Made by a program: the position numbers and the translations under genes
Assembly: GCF_000993805.1 (NCBI RefSeq)
Contig: NZ_CP009961.1
Location: 552,714-616,713 of the forward strand
DNA length: 64,000 nucleotides
Source: Thermofilum uzonense
GTDB taxonomy: Archaea; Thermoproteota; Thermoprotei; Thermofilales; Thermofilaceae
Reading direction: 5' to 3'
Shown here: positions 55,435 through 64,000 of the stretch, one piece after another
Position numbering within the stretch: the first letter of the stretch is position 1
How the letters are laid out: each line of letters opens with the position of its first letter
The notes under the pieces: model-generated
Database searches by the model: none
Told to the model about the DNA's origin: nothing
The model's input: the letters and a program-made list of their open reading frames with translations, nothing else

Positions 55435-55508
55435 AGCCCGGTGGTGTAGCGGTCAAGCATGGCGGGCTTTGGACCCGCAGATCCCGGGTTCGAATCCCGG
55501 CCGGGCTA
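55435..55508 (+). tRNA. tRNA-Gln (anticodon TTG)
   Basis: A complete cloverleaf: acceptor AGCCCGG paired with CCGGGCT plus discriminator A, anticodon stem GCGGG/CCCGC around the loop CTTTGGA (anticodon TTG at 55469-55471), and T stem CCGGG/CCCGG with loop TTCGAAT. No CCA is encoded and there is no intron. An AT-rich TTTAAATTT lies about 20 nt upstream. Confidence 0.95.
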
Positions 55509-55571
55509 CTATTGCTTCTCCCCACGGATAATTAATAAATACTGCATAAAGCACAGTATACCTGAGTTTTG

Positions 55572-55976
55572 ATGAATGTAAAATCGCTCACATCTAGGGA
55601 GCCTATAGTGGTTGAGATCGGGACACCTCTACGCGTAGCTGCTCAGATAATGGTTAAGGAGAAGATCGGCTTTCTACCGATAGTTTCACCCAGCGACCAC
55701 CGTAGGGTTTTGGGCGTAATCTCCGAGAGAGACTTCGTAAGGGCGTTTGCCCAACACAGGGGTCTGGACGACTTAAACGTAGAGGATGTGGGAACAATGG
55801 AGGGACTAGTGAAGATTAGGGAAGACGAGGAAGTCTCTAAGGCGGCGCAGCTCATGCTTGAACATAACGTGCGCCACCTAATCGTCGTAGACAAAAATGA
55901 CAAGCTGGTTGGCGTAGTGTCGCTTAGAGACATAGTCAAAATAGAGGAGATCCTAGAACACAGGTCGAAATCCTAG
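55572..55976 (+). CDS. CBS-domain protein
   Basis: A 134-residue protein consisting of two CBS motifs that form one Bateman module, a sensor of adenine nucleotides or related ligands. The repeats are visible as VEIGTPLRVAAQIMVKEKIG then FLPIVSP (first) and KIREDEEVSKAAQLMLEHNV then RHLIVVD (second), each followed by a VLGVISERD/LVGVVSLRD turn. No effector domain is attached. The ATG at 55572 is preferred to the TTG just before it. Confidence 0.9.
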   Translation: MNVKSLTSREPIVVEIGTPLRVAAQIMVKEKIGFLPIVSPSDHRRVLGVISERDFVRAFAQHRGLDDLNVEDVGTMEGLVKIREDEEVSKAAQLMLEHNVRHLIVVDKNDKLVGVVSLRDIVKIEEILEHRSKS

Positions 55977-56116
55977 CTTTCTAAATTCCCGTGCACAGGC
56001 TAACACGTGTGATGGTCTAGAATCCTCCGTCCTGGAAACCCTTTCGGAAAAAAAGAGAACGCAACTGGCTAGACAGCTAGGGTCAAGAATTTAAACCCGC
56101 TTAGAGCGATATCCTT

Positions 56117-56686
56117 ATGAAAAGGATCTTCCTAGTACTGACTACTCTAGTGTTCACGGCAGGCTTTATAGGTGGGTGTTTACTGCCGTTCTATTCCCAT
56201 GATACGGCCGAACACCTTGTTAACCTGATCGGAGGAGCTATCAGGGAGCGTCTTGGAGTCGTGTTGAGGCCAAGCATTCAACTAAGCCTCGCTATCTTCC
56301 TTAATAATCTGAAGGTAGTCTTGCTGACATTGGCGTTCGGGTTCACCATAATAGGTCCCCTCCTCGTGGCCGCGGGTAATGGAGCTATACTTGGACTTGT
56401 GGCCTCGTATTCTGTACTCAAGGGCTACTCGCCACTCGTCGTTGCCGCATCTATACTGCCCCACGGAGTGCTGGAGCTTGGAGCTGTTTTATACGTTATA
56501 GGGTTCTCCATCGAGCTAGGCTGGAATTTCTGGCGCTCGGCCTTGAAGGGGTCACTTGGAGAATATAAGGGGCTTCTGCGTGCCGCGCCGAGGAGGCTTG
56601 CTCTCGCAGTTCTCGCAATCTTCGTGGCAGCCCTGATTGAGGGCCTTGTAACTCCCGTGGTAGTAGCATGGGTTCGAGGCTTTTAG
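56117..56686 (+). CDS. SpoIIM-like membrane protein
   Basis: A 189-residue integral membrane protein of the stage II sporulation M / DUF95 family, common in archaea, where its role is unknown. The family motif is FLNNLKVVLL near residues 61-70 and LPHGVLELGAVL near 113-124, between about five hydrophobic segments. ATG start; monocistronic. Confidence 0.83.
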   Translation: MKRIFLVLTTLVFTAGFIGGCLLPFYSHDTAEHLVNLIGGAIRERLGVVLRPSIQLSLAIFLNNLKVVLLTLAFGFTIIGPLLVAAGNGAILGLVASYSVLKGYSPLVVAASILPHGVLELGAVLYVIGFSIELGWNFWRSALKGSLGEYKGLLRAAPRRLALAVLAIFVAALIEGLVTPVVVAWVRGF

Positions 56687-56830
56687 ATACTAATACTTCA
56701 GCAGGCTCTTAGCCCGCGAGGACTTGTGGCTATTCTAGAGAGAGTTGTCAGGGATTACCGTGTAGGTGTTAATGTAAAGCTTAATTACAGCTATCACTTC
56801 ATTCTTTTCGTATTGGAAAAGTGATCCTGG

Positions 56831-58570
56831 GTGGGCTACGATAAGGTTCATGAGCGCGTACTCCTCCTAAGGAGGTTCCTGCCGCAGCTTGAACAGCCTA
56901 CAGGCTGGGAGATGCGGGCAAAAGTGTATAAGGGAGTTCTCGGCATGGACTATGACTGGCCGAAGAGCCTTGAAGAGCTTGCCTCACGCCTGACGGATGA
57001 ACAGCTTACACAGGTGTTGTCTCTCTCCCCTTACCTTGCTTATTACACTTTTAGGGGAAGATTCTATACGGTGAAGGGTGGGGTTCTCAGCCTTCAAGGC
57101 TCATGGGAAGAGGTTAAGTCGTCCATATGGGAGGCCTTCAGGCTCAACGGTCTAAGGGTCTATGCGTTGCTAAAAGCCCTGCTAGAGCTGGGCGAGGCCC
57201 CGTATGCAGCCGTGGCTGCCCGTGCAAGCGAGCTGTATGGATCCAGGTTTAACGCTGCACAGGTGCTTGCAGAGCTGAGGGATCGCTGGGAGCTGGTTTG
57301 GGAGTCCGGCGGACCACGTGAGAAAGCGTGGGTTATACCGGAGGAGATTAGGCCCGTAGTCGAGGAGTTTGTAAGGTCCGTTGAGTACAAGCCTGTCCCC
57401 AGGCTAAGCACGAGACAGGCAGAGGACGAGTTTGTCAGGGTTCTAGAGATGGAGGAGGAGTACAACTCTCACGTTAAGAAACTATTGGATCAAAGGCTGG
57501 ATGATGTACTGGAATTCGGGGAGAGATTCGGGGTCTCAGAGCTCAAAGATTATCTCGTCGACCTTTTCGGGAAGGAGATCTTCTTCGATGAGCTCCTCAC
57601 CCTCACCCAACAATACGCCCTGACGGACACGCCGGTCGTTACAGGGGACGGGCACAGGTCCATGGCTACGGGGTTTAACCTGGCTCTTTTCGGCGAGCCG
57701 GGTACCGGCAAGACATTCGCTACGAAAGACTTCATTCTCGGGAATGAGTCCCTCGGCGTCCCAGCCCACGGGCTCCCCGGGCTCAACAGGTATTGTGGCG
57801 GGATGACTCCCGCAATGTTCATAGCTATAGGTGAGGCCTACTCGGGTCGGAGGTTCAACTTCATCGTGACGGAGTTCAACGACTGGTTCAGGTATAAGGG
57901 CATGGTTGAGCCCTTGAAGCTAGCCATGGAGGGCGGCGTGATAGCCTACGAGACAAAGGCTTACAGGGTCGGGCCCTACAGGTTCACGTCATACTTCAGT
58001 GTGAACTACAATACGAGGGTATTCGAAAAGGGCTATGAGGTGACGGTCAGCGACCCGAACTTCAACGCGATCGAGGATCGCATGCTCTGCAGGCTCCACC
58101 GCTTAACAAAGGAGAAGTACCGGGAGCTAGCAGAGAGCCAGAAGAGGCTTATGCTCGGGATCACCACGAGAAAGATGGCCTCGAAGGCTCCGCTTATAAG
58201 GGATCATCTAACTCTTGTTCACGCCATACAGACACGACATCCTTTACTAAACGACTTCAAGCCGAAGCCTGTCTTACTGACAGAGGCTGAACTGAGCATA
58301 ATCGAGAAGGCAAGGGACCTGATATTTGAGCATATAAAGGCTTCAGGAGCGCTACCCTTTTCAATGCGGCTCGAGCGCAGAGCTGTACAGCTAGCCTCGG
58401 CCCTAAGTCTGGCATCGTTTTTCCGCAGCGGGGACGAGGTGTTGCGTATAGACGGAGAGGCTATGAGGCTTGCCGTAAGGTTCTACGTCGAGGAGGCCTG
58501 GATTAGGATGCGGGAAAGCTTCCCGTTAAAAGAGGTTCTACAGAAGTTAGGGATTGATCAAAAGGAATAA
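56831..58570 (+). CDS. AAA ATPase of unknown function
   Basis: A 579-residue protein with a helical N-terminal half that I do not recognise (including winged-helix-like AAVAARASELYGSRFNAAQV) and a C-terminal AAA module. This has Walker A FGEPGTGKT near residues 283-291, a Walker-B-like region FIVTEFNDWFR, sensor-like YFSVNYNT and an Arg finger in IEDRMLCRLHRL. It resembles MoxR-type ATPases most. GTG start. It probably remodels a complex, but no partner is evident. Confidence 0.72.
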   Translation: MGYDKVHERVLLLRRFLPQLEQPTGWEMRAKVYKGVLGMDYDWPKSLEELASRLTDEQLTQVLSLSPYLAYYTFRGRFYTVKGGVLSLQGSWEEVKSSIWEAFRLNGLRVYALLKALLELGEAPYAAVAARASELYGSRFNAAQVLAELRDRWELVWESGGPREKAWVIPEEIRPVVEEFVRSVEYKPVPRLSTRQAEDEFVRVLEMEEEYNSHVKKLLDQRLDDVLEFGERFGVSELKDYLVDLFGKEIFFDELLTLTQQYALTDTPVVTGDGHRSMATGFNLALFGEPGTGKTFATKDFILGNESLGVPAHGLPGLNRYCGGMTPAMFIAIGEAYSGRRFNFIVTEFNDWFRYKGMVEPLKLAMEGGVIAYETKAYRVGPYRFTSYFSVNYNTRVFEKGYEVTVSDPNFNAIEDRMLCRLHRLTKEKYRELAESQKRLMLGITTRKMASKAPLIRDHLTLVHAIQTRHPLLNDFKPKPVLLTEAELSIIEKARDLIFEHIKASGALPFSMRLERRAVQLASALSLASFFRSGDEVLRIDGEAMRLAVRFYVEEAWIRMRESFPLKEVLQKLGIDQKE

Positions 58571-58604
58571 GATCAAATAACACGTTCATAGTAACGGTGA
58601 CGCT

Positions 58605-59117
58605 ATGCCATTCACGCCTTATCATCTAGGCCCCGGCCTCGCTCTAGGACTGCCTCTGAGGAGGTGGCTGCACCTCCCCACATTTCTACTGGCAAGCATA
58701 GCTGTAGATATTGAGCCCCTCCTCGTATTTATCTTTGGGCTGGATTATCCTCTCCACGGCTACCTTCACACCTTCCTGGCTGCCTTCCTTTACGGCCTTC
58801 TCCTGGGTCATATCATGCTTTTACTCGAGAAAAGCTTCGCACCACTCTACAAGCTGCTGCTCCTGGAGGCTGGTGAACAGACTAGTGCGCGTGCGTTTTA
58901 CGCGGCTGGCGTTATCGGAACGGAGCTCCACGTACTGCTTGATGCACCGCTATACTCCGATATAAAACCCTTCTTTCCGCTGACTATTAATCCTCTCTAT
59001 AATCCCACGCTAACCCCACTAATCTATGAGTTGTGTGTAGCTGCTTGGCTGCTTGGAATACTATTCTACGGCATAATTGTCGTAGCGACTATTCTCAGAA
59101 AGCTTAGAAAAGATTAA
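58605..59117 (+). CDS. Membrane-bound metal-dependent hydrolase-like protein (YdjM type)
   Basis: A 170-residue membrane protein starting MPFTPYHLGPGLALGLPLR, a start typical of YdjM-like membrane proteins, with conserved polar positions in the membrane: SIAVDIEPL, LHGYLHTFLA and TELHVLLDAPLY. These His and Asp residues could hold a metal. Function unproven. It ends by overlapping the convergent flavoprotein gene by 4 nt. Confidence 0.7.
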   Translation: MPFTPYHLGPGLALGLPLRRWLHLPTFLLASIAVDIEPLLVFIFGLDYPLHGYLHTFLAAFLYGLLLGHIMLLLEKSFAPLYKLLLLEAGEQTSARAFYAAGVIGTELHVLLDAPLYSDIKPFFPLTINPLYNPTLTPLIYELCVAAWLLGILFYGIIVVATILRKLRKD

Positions 59118-60445
59118 GGAGAACTTGGAAGAGAAGAGACGAGCCTGTTAACCTCGATTAGAACCTTGTCCATGTTCCAGTAGTGCCAGGACCCCCATCT
59201 TCCCACCGTCTTGACACCAACACCCTCCAAATACTCTAGCACCGTTCTACGGGCCTCGGCGTGGCCAAGCGTATACACTGGGTAGCCGTATTCGTGGAGC
59301 CAGCTCTTGGCAAAGACCAGCTCGGCTCCAGACTCGCTGAGCACCCCTATCTCTTTTAGTCCGTCCACGACAGCCTCCTCGACGGCTTCAGGGTTTACGC
59401 TGGCCCTGGGCTCGAGGGTTACCTCGGCGATCAACGCGGAAGCCCCTTTAGGGGCGTTTTTCGGGCTGTAGTTGGATATCCAAGCATACCTGTGGAAGAC
59501 CAGGTCCCTGGACGGTACATACACCCAGTGCTCGTTCGGGGCGGGTTTCTTCATTGCAACCCCCACGACAAGTACCTTGTTGTAATCTAGCCTGTTGCAA
59601 GCGCGCCTTACGTCGCTGGGCGCGTTCAGTGCCAGGACAAGCTCCCTCAAGGGGATGGTTGAGAAGACGTGCCCAGCCTCTACGGTTCCGTTAATCCTCC
59701 AGTGCTCCCTCCTCTCAAGGGACTCTACTTTTACTCCCTTTAACACCTGAACCCCCAGCCTGGAGGCGCGTTGATAAACAGCCTCGTAGAGGCTCTGTAT
59801 CCCGCCCTCTCGGGGGTAGTAGAAGGTGGCTTGCTCCCTGTAGCCTGTTGTCGGCACGCCTGCGCCGCTGCGTACGACGTCCCTCCAGTCGGGCCATGGT
59901 AGCCTGCCGGGGGTGTAGAGCCAGTCTGAGTCTATCTCTTCTGCCCTCCTCTTCCATATCTTCTCGTTGTAGGGTATAAGATATTCCTCGGCTATTGGTT
60001 CCCCGAAGAACCCGTAGGCCCATTCTCGCAGGTTTTTAGGCTTTGGAGGCGAGCTATTATTCTTTAGGAGCTTCTCCACGAAGCCTACGAGTAGCTCTGC
60101 CCTGATGTCAGGCGGCAGAGCAAAGAGCCCGTTCTCGAAGGGATAGGGTACCTTGACGCCACGGTAGAGTATGAAGCTCTTCCTCTCGTGGCTCACAGTG
60201 TTCCCATCGAGAAACCCTAGGAGCTGGTTTAGTGCATCACTGTCCCGGGAGAATATAATGTGGCTGCCACCAATGTCGAACGTGTAGCCGTCAATCGTCT
60301 CGGTGCGCAGCAGACCGCCGGGATGCCTTGAGGCGTCGAGGCATACGACGCTGGCTTTCGGGTAGCGCTCTTTAAGCATCAGGGATAGGAGTATCCCTGT
60401 CCAACCGCAGCCTAGGACCGCTATGTCCGACTTCAGGATTGTCAT
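59114..60445 (-). CDS. FAD-dependent UDP-galactopyranose-mutase-like protein
   Basis: A 443-residue flavoprotein. The N-terminus is a Rossmann fold IAVLGCGWTGILLS followed by DASRHPGGLLRTE and YTFDIGGSHIIFSRD, the pattern of UDP-galactopyranose mutases and related amine-oxidase-like enzymes of glycan synthesis. The segment WKRRAEEIDSDWLYTPGRLP also fits. It could modify a sugar used in surface glycans. It follows an ABC exporter on the same strand after 1 nt, so the two may be one unit that makes and exports a glycoconjugate. Confidence 0.8.
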   Translation of the reverse strand: MTILKSDIAVLGCGWTGILLSLMLKERYPKASVVCLDASRHPGGLLRTETIDGYTFDIGGSHIIFSRDSDALNQLLGFLDGNTVSHERKSFILYRGVKVPYPFENGLFALPPDIRAELLVGFVEKLLKNNSSPPKPKNLREWAYGFFGEPIAEEYLIPYNEKIWKRRAEEIDSDWLYTPGRLPWPDWRDVVRSGAGVPTTGYREQATFYYPREGGIQSLYEAVYQRASRLGVQVLKGVKVESLERREHWRINGTVEAGHVFSTIPLRELVLALNAPSDVRRACNRLDYNKVLVVGVAMKKPAPNEHWVYVPSRDLVFHRYAWISNYSPKNAPKGASALIAEVTLEPRASVNPEAVEEAVVDGLKEIGVLSESGAELVFAKSWLHEYGYPVYTLGHAEARRTVLEYLEGVGVKTVGRWGSWHYWNMDKVLIEVNRLVSSLPSSP

Positions 60446-60446
60446 G

Positions 60447-61226
60447 CTATCCTCTCGTAAGGTTCCAGAGGTATATTAAGGATGCTATAATCAGCATTCC
60501 CGTCGTCCAAACCATTAATAGGAGGAACCTCTGGCCGATATCTATCTCCAGGTTGTAGCGGAAAGCCCACCTGTAGATGTCCGCGGCGATTGAGACGGGC
60601 ATGTACCCGATGGCCTCGGCTAACGGCTTTGGGAAGCGCATAGCCAGGACTTGCCTGGGGTAGAAAACGTTAGAGAAAAAGAAGAAGATGTAATAGGTGA
60701 GCGCCCTGAAGGTAGCCTGGAGGTTGAAGTCCTTTGTTGAGGATGATATTGCTATGGCGAGTCCGGACATCGACGCGGAGAGAGCTGTTGATGTTACGGC
60801 AATTAAAAGCCATCCATAGAGGTCTGGGACTCCTACCAGCAAGGCGGCCAGGAGGATGAAGCTTGACTGGTAGATTAGACCTCTAAGGGTTCCTCCAAGT
60901 ATTCTCCCCGTTATGAGGACCCAACGCGTGAATGGGAGGCCTAAAAGGTAATGGGTGTACTCGCGCCTTATCTCTATTCCCACCTCACGCCCAATTGAGA
61001 AAGCGGATGCAAATGCCGCTATGGCTATGACTCCAGTCGTGAAGAACTTGAAGTAGTCTGGGATCAGCTGGGTGTTGACCATGTTGGTGAAGACGAGCGC
61101 ATAGATTAGTATGTCTGCGAGGTTCATGCCGATCTGCCCTGCAAGCCAGAACTTGTACTTCCAGAACCTTGTGAGATCCCTGTAGACTATCAGGGCTATG
61201 CTCCTAAACTCTCCCGATTTGCTCAC
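60447..61226 (-). CDS. ABC-2 type permease, second subunit
   Basis: A 259-residue membrane protein with six hydrophobic segments and the ABC-2 amphipathic motif (REYTHYLLGLPFTRWVLITG). It overlaps the preceding permease by 4 nt and lies 1 nt before the flavoprotein gene. With its paralogue upstream it should form the heterodimeric channel of the exporter. Confidence 0.85.
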   Translation of the reverse strand: MSKSGEFRSIALIVYRDLTRFWKYKFWLAGQIGMNLADILIYALVFTNMVNTQLIPDYFKFFTTGVIAIAAFASAFSIGREVGIEIRREYTHYLLGLPFTRWVLITGRILGGTLRGLIYQSSFILLAALLVGVPDLYGWLLIAVTSTALSASMSGLAIAISSSTKDFNLQATFRALTYYIFFFFSNVFYPRQVLAMRFPKPLAEAIGYMPVSIAADIYRWAFRYNLEIDIGQRFLLLMVWTTGMLIIASLIYLWNLTRG

Positions 61227-62041
61227 TTCCAGCCACCCCCCTCCACAGCCTTCTCTACTACGAGGACAGCGAGTGTGGAAAGCCCGACAGCCAGGCCGAA
61301 CACATAGGCTGCCATCAGGTCTGGGTTTGCTACGGCTATTGCCTTGAACTCCTCAAAGAAGAATATTGTCCTCAGAAGATCCGACATATGCGACAAGGGG
61401 TTTACCAGTGCCGCATAATAGTATGGTGCTATCTTTGAAAGCACAAGAGCCGGGTAGAAGACCGTGCTCAGACGTACGAGGATTGCGTCGAGGAGGCCGA
61501 AAGCTATGTCTGTAGAATCACTGGACTTCAAGCTTAAGACTACCGTCAGGACAAACCCGACCACTCCTATCGAGAAGGCTAGTGCGCTGATCATAGAGAC
61601 TGTTAGGGCTACGGGATCATAGGAGCCTAGCAGGTAGACTATGAAGGCAAACATGGGCAGGGTGAACAGAAAGGAGGCTACCCCTCCGCCAATAGACCTG
61701 CCGAGGGCTAGCACCCTTCTCGGGAAGGGCAGTGAGAGAAGATACTCTATAGTACCCTCCTCGAACTCCTCTGCTATGTCGTATGCCTTAGACACGCTGA
61801 TCGAGAAGAGCATGGAGGTGTATATGCCGAAGAGGTAGAAGTGGTAGTAGTCAAGGTTCGTGCCCGCTATCGCTCTAAACCTCACCATCGCTGACAGGGC
61901 TAGCCCGAATAGGGAGACCTGTAGGGCAAACCATGATACACGCATGACGACGAAAAGAGTTCTACTTTTCATCCTGTTGAGATCCCAGATGACTAGAAGC
62001 CATAACCCTCTCAGGTCTTCTCGTAGGGCGGGCATGTGCAT
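61223..62041 (-). CDS. ABC-2 type permease, first subunit
   Basis: A 272-residue paralogue of the next permease, with six hydrophobic segments and the same motif type (EEGTIEYLLSLPFPRRVLAL). It starts 2 nt after the ATPase stop. The ATG at 62041 and another two codons later are both possible. Confidence 0.85.
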   Translation of the reverse strand: MHMPALREDLRGLWLLVIWDLNRMKSRTLFVVMRVSWFALQVSLFGLALSAMVRFRAIAGTNLDYYHFYLFGIYTSMLFSISVSKAYDIAEEFEEGTIEYLLSLPFPRRVLALGRSIGGGVASFLFTLPMFAFIVYLLGSYDPVALTVSMISALAFSIGVVGFVLTVVLSLKSSDSTDIAFGLLDAILVRLSTVFYPALVLSKIAPYYYAALVNPLSHMSDLLRTIFFFEEFKAIAVANPDLMAAYVFGLAVGLSTLAVLVVEKAVEGGGWK

Positions 62042-62043
62042 GT

Positions 62044-62988
62044 TTATCCCTCCTTGAGCATGGATCCTGTAAAGTAGAAGAACACGTCGTCCAGGGTTGG
62101 CTCCTGAATCATCACCTTCTTTACCTTGATATTTAGGCTCGTAAAGTTGTTGATTATCTCGACAGCCTTCTCCTCTCCCTTGTTGAGGTATATTCGAACC
62201 CTGTGGTCGCTGAACTGGTACTTACCTATCTCTGAGAGTGAGTCTAGCAGTCTCTTTACCTTTTCCTCGTCGCCCTCAAACTGGATCTCAACTATATCTC
62301 CCCCGGGTATCTGATCCTTTAACTCTTCTACTCTTCCAAGGGCCCTGAGCCTGCCCTTGAAGATGATCCCTATTCTCTCACATATCCTTTCCGCCTCGAA
62401 CATGTCGTTCGTGGCTACTATTACGGTCGTGCCTTCCTCCCTTAAGCCGCGTATTATATCCCAGAGCGCGTGCTTCGTGATAACGTCTACCTGGGCCGTG
62501 GGCTCGTCAAATATGGCTACCTTCGGCCTCTGTATAAGCACCTTTGCTATCTCGATCTTCTTCCTAGTGCCCCCACTCAACTGGTAGAACATCTTCTTCC
62601 TGTGTTCCCAAAGGTTCAGTTGTTCCATCACCTCCTTTACAACCTGCTTTGCCTCGCTCCTAGAGTAGCCCACCACCCTCGCGTGCCACTCCAAGAGCTC
62701 GTAAGGGGTGTCTATCCACAGTGCCTTCGGCTCCTGGAAAGCTATACCCACGTAGCGCCTGACGATGTCTCCTTCTCGGGAGACGGAGTGCCCGTAAACG
62801 TAGATGTCTCCGCGGGTAGGCTTATAGACCGTGGAGAGAGTCAGCAAAGTGGTGGATTTTCCCGAGCCATTAGGGCCGAGAAGGCCAAAGATCTCGCCCT
62901 CGTAAATGTCCAGGTTTAAACTGTCTACGGCTATGGTCGAACCAAAAACCTTGGTAAAGTTTTTGAATTCTATAGCTTTCGTCACCAT
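62044..62988 (-). CDS. ABC-2 exporter ATPase
   Basis: A 314-residue ATPase with Walker A GPNGSGKSTT near residues 37-46, signature LSGGTRKK, Walker B VAIFDEPTAQVD and a switch region with Asn instead of His (VATNDMFEAE). The C-terminal extension has the IQFEGDEEKVKRLLD fold seen in drug- or polysaccharide-exporting ATPases. First gene of the four-gene unit ATPase-permease-permease-flavoprotein. Confidence 0.92.
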   Translation of the reverse strand: MVTKAIEFKNFTKVFGSTIAVDSLNLDIYEGEIFGLLGPNGSGKSTTLLTLSTVYKPTRGDIYVYGHSVSREGDIVRRYVGIAFQEPKALWIDTPYELLEWHARVVGYSRSEAKQVVKEVMEQLNLWEHRKKMFYQLSGGTRKKIEIAKVLIQRPKVAIFDEPTAQVDVITKHALWDIIRGLREEGTTVIVATNDMFEAERICERIGIIFKGRLRALGRVEELKDQIPGGDIVEIQFEGDEEKVKRLLDSLSEIGKYQFSDHRVRIYLNKGEEKAVEIINNFTSLNIKVKKVMIQEPTLDDVFFYFTGSMLKEG

Positions 62989-63104
62989 ACGGGAGACCTG
63001 TCTGTAGACAATATTCCGATCAAATATATTTGTTTTTAAATAAGCGACGCGATGAACGGGAAAAGGTTAATACAGTCCAAAGATTTCAAGTACTGTGGTT
63101 TCAA

Positions 63105-63608
63105 ATGGCTGATGCCAGATCCCCTGTATACGAGGAAGCACTACTGCAAGAGCTGGCATACGCTATAGCCCACATTGCACACGCAGAACAGCACCTACTC
63201 GAGATAGATTCTCAGATAGCGGAGCCCAGCCTTTCAACCTACATAGACAGGCTTAGGATGGGGCGTAAAACGCTAGGAGAGGTGCTCTTCGGGCTCGTAG
63301 GCGTGATGAAGGGCGGAGAAGGGGCTGAGTCGAGAACAGCGGCAGAGAGCTTCTGGTGCACGGTCAAGCATCTCTCCATGGCCGTGGTACACTGCGATGA
63401 GTGCGCAGAGAAAGTCATACGCAGGCTCTCTGAGAAGCTGAGCACGGGAGACGCGGTTTCGGCTAAAAGCCTACTCGAAGACCTGTCCAAGATTTACAGC
63501 GTTAGACGCGACGCGTTTAAAATGCTCATAGATATCCTTAAGGGAGGAGACCTTAAAGACTTACAAGTAGAGTCTGCTAGGTGCCGAGAAGATCTCTGTG
63601 TTGAGTGA
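63105..63608 (+). CDS. Helical protein preceding tatC
   Basis: About 167 residues from the ATG at 63105; earlier in-frame codons are promoter-like. It is an acidic helical protein with His-rich AIAHIAHAEQHLLEID and cysteine-containing VVHCDECAEKVIR and ARCREDLCVE, so metal binding is possible. I do not recognise a family. It overlaps tatC by 4 nt (GTGA), which ties it to twin-arginine export or to co-regulation with it. Confidence 0.6.
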   Translation: MADARSPVYEEALLQELAYAIAHIAHAEQHLLEIDSQIAEPSLSTYIDRLRMGRKTLGEVLFGLVGVMKGGEGAESRTAAESFWCTVKHLSMAVVHCDECAEKVIRRLSEKLSTGDAVSAKSLLEDLSKIYSVRRDAFKMLIDILKGGDLKDLQVESARCREDLCVE

Positions 63609-64000
63609 GGGTGGTTCACACGGGCCAGGAAGAAGAGTTACCTGAGAAGCCATTGTTGGAGCATGTCTACGACCTGTTAGAGACCATAAGGAGAATACTC
63701 ATACTTCACGTGGCTTTTATCCTGCTGCTACTTTTAGCGCCAGCGCCGAATGAGCTTCCAAGGTCATACTATCCCATATTGTTTTACGCGATGAACATAA
63801 CGAAGACTTATATGCTCGACTTCCAGAACAACTTGTTCGCATACCCCTTCGCCAAGCTTTTCGGCGTCACAGGCTCCAGCGTTGTTCTCATAGCACACGG
63901 TTGGTTTGACAGCCTCACAGCATCCCTTTACCTTGCAGCGCTAATAACTATAGCTTTCCTAGCACCCGTGACGGTCTACTATCTTTACAAGTTCATCGAG
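63605..64000 (+). CDS. tatC: TatC, twin-arginine translocase subunit (partial)
   Basis: The window ends inside this gene, after 132 codons. It begins with a GTG and reads EEELPEKPLLEHVYDLLETI then a first membrane helix, a short external loop, and VVLIAHGWFDSLTASLYLAA followed by the second hydrophobic segment, which agrees with the TatC N-terminal half. TatC recognises the twin-arginine signal and exports folded proteins. No tatA is visible in the window. Confidence 0.8.
   Translation, partial: MRVVHTGQEEELPEKPLLEHVYDLLETIRRILILHVAFILLLLLAPAPNELPRSYYPILFYAMNITKTYMLDFQNNLFAYPFAKLFGVTGSSVVLIAHGWFDSLTASLYLAALITIAFLAPVTVYYLYKFIE

Overview
The window looks like chromosomal DNA of a hyperthermophilic crenarchaeon (Thermoproteota). 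A Thermofilum-like organism is my best guess, but no rRNA is present to settle it. The evidence is an archaeal type I-A cassette (csa1, csa3, csa5, split cas3), CRISPR repeats ending in the archaeal 8-nt handle ATTGAAAG, TATA-like boxes placed for leaderless mRNAs, many GTG/TTG starts with 4-nt gene overlaps, several vapBC pairs, and a tRNA-Gln without an encoded CCA.

Region 1 (1-29.5 kb) is a very large CRISPR-Cas locus. Two arrays are transcribed outward from a central cas block: array 1 on the minus strand (about 113 repeats, cut by the window edge) and array 2 on the plus strand (74 repeats, degenerate at its far end). Their 25-nt repeats differ by one base. Between the two leaders lie the adaptation genes cas1, csa1, cas4 and cas2, then the type I-A interference operon csa5-cas7-cas5a-cas8a-cas3'-cas3'', and the CARF-HTH regulator csa3. 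Beyond array 2 is a type III-B operon, cmr4-cmr5-cmr1-cmr6-cas10-cmr3, whose Cas10 keeps the GGDD motif of cyclic oligoadenylate synthases. The two arrays share one identical 39-nt spacer and several homologous or overlapping spacers. No intact cas6 is visible, so repeat cleavage must be supplied from elsewhere.

Region 2 (29.5-43 kb) is an accessory zone. It holds a decayed second CRISPR module (cas6 tail head-to-head with truncated cas1 and cas2), a vapBC pair and a near-copy of it with a truncated toxin, a P-loop ATPase remnant, a large secreted glycosidase-like protein interrupted by an A8 frameshift, a prepilin peptidase, a ParA ATPase overlapping a PD-(D/E)XK nuclease, and a predicted CARF-PIN fusion. 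The last is the most exciting gene: it looks like a cyclic-oligoadenylate-activated PIN ribonuclease that could be the effector of the Cmr system.

Region 3 (43-64 kb) is more ordinary chromosome: a secreted subtilisin, an FdhD-like protein lacking the usual cysteine pair, three ABC export systems, a nucleotide-sugar dehydrogenase-like protein, a corrinoid protein paired with a non-pyrrolysine MtmB-like methyltransferase, a CAAX-type membrane protease, a degenerate RecA-fold protein, tRNA-Gln, CBS-domain and SpoIIM-like proteins, an AAA ATPase, a UDP-galactopyranose-mutase-like flavoprotein, and tatC running off the end.
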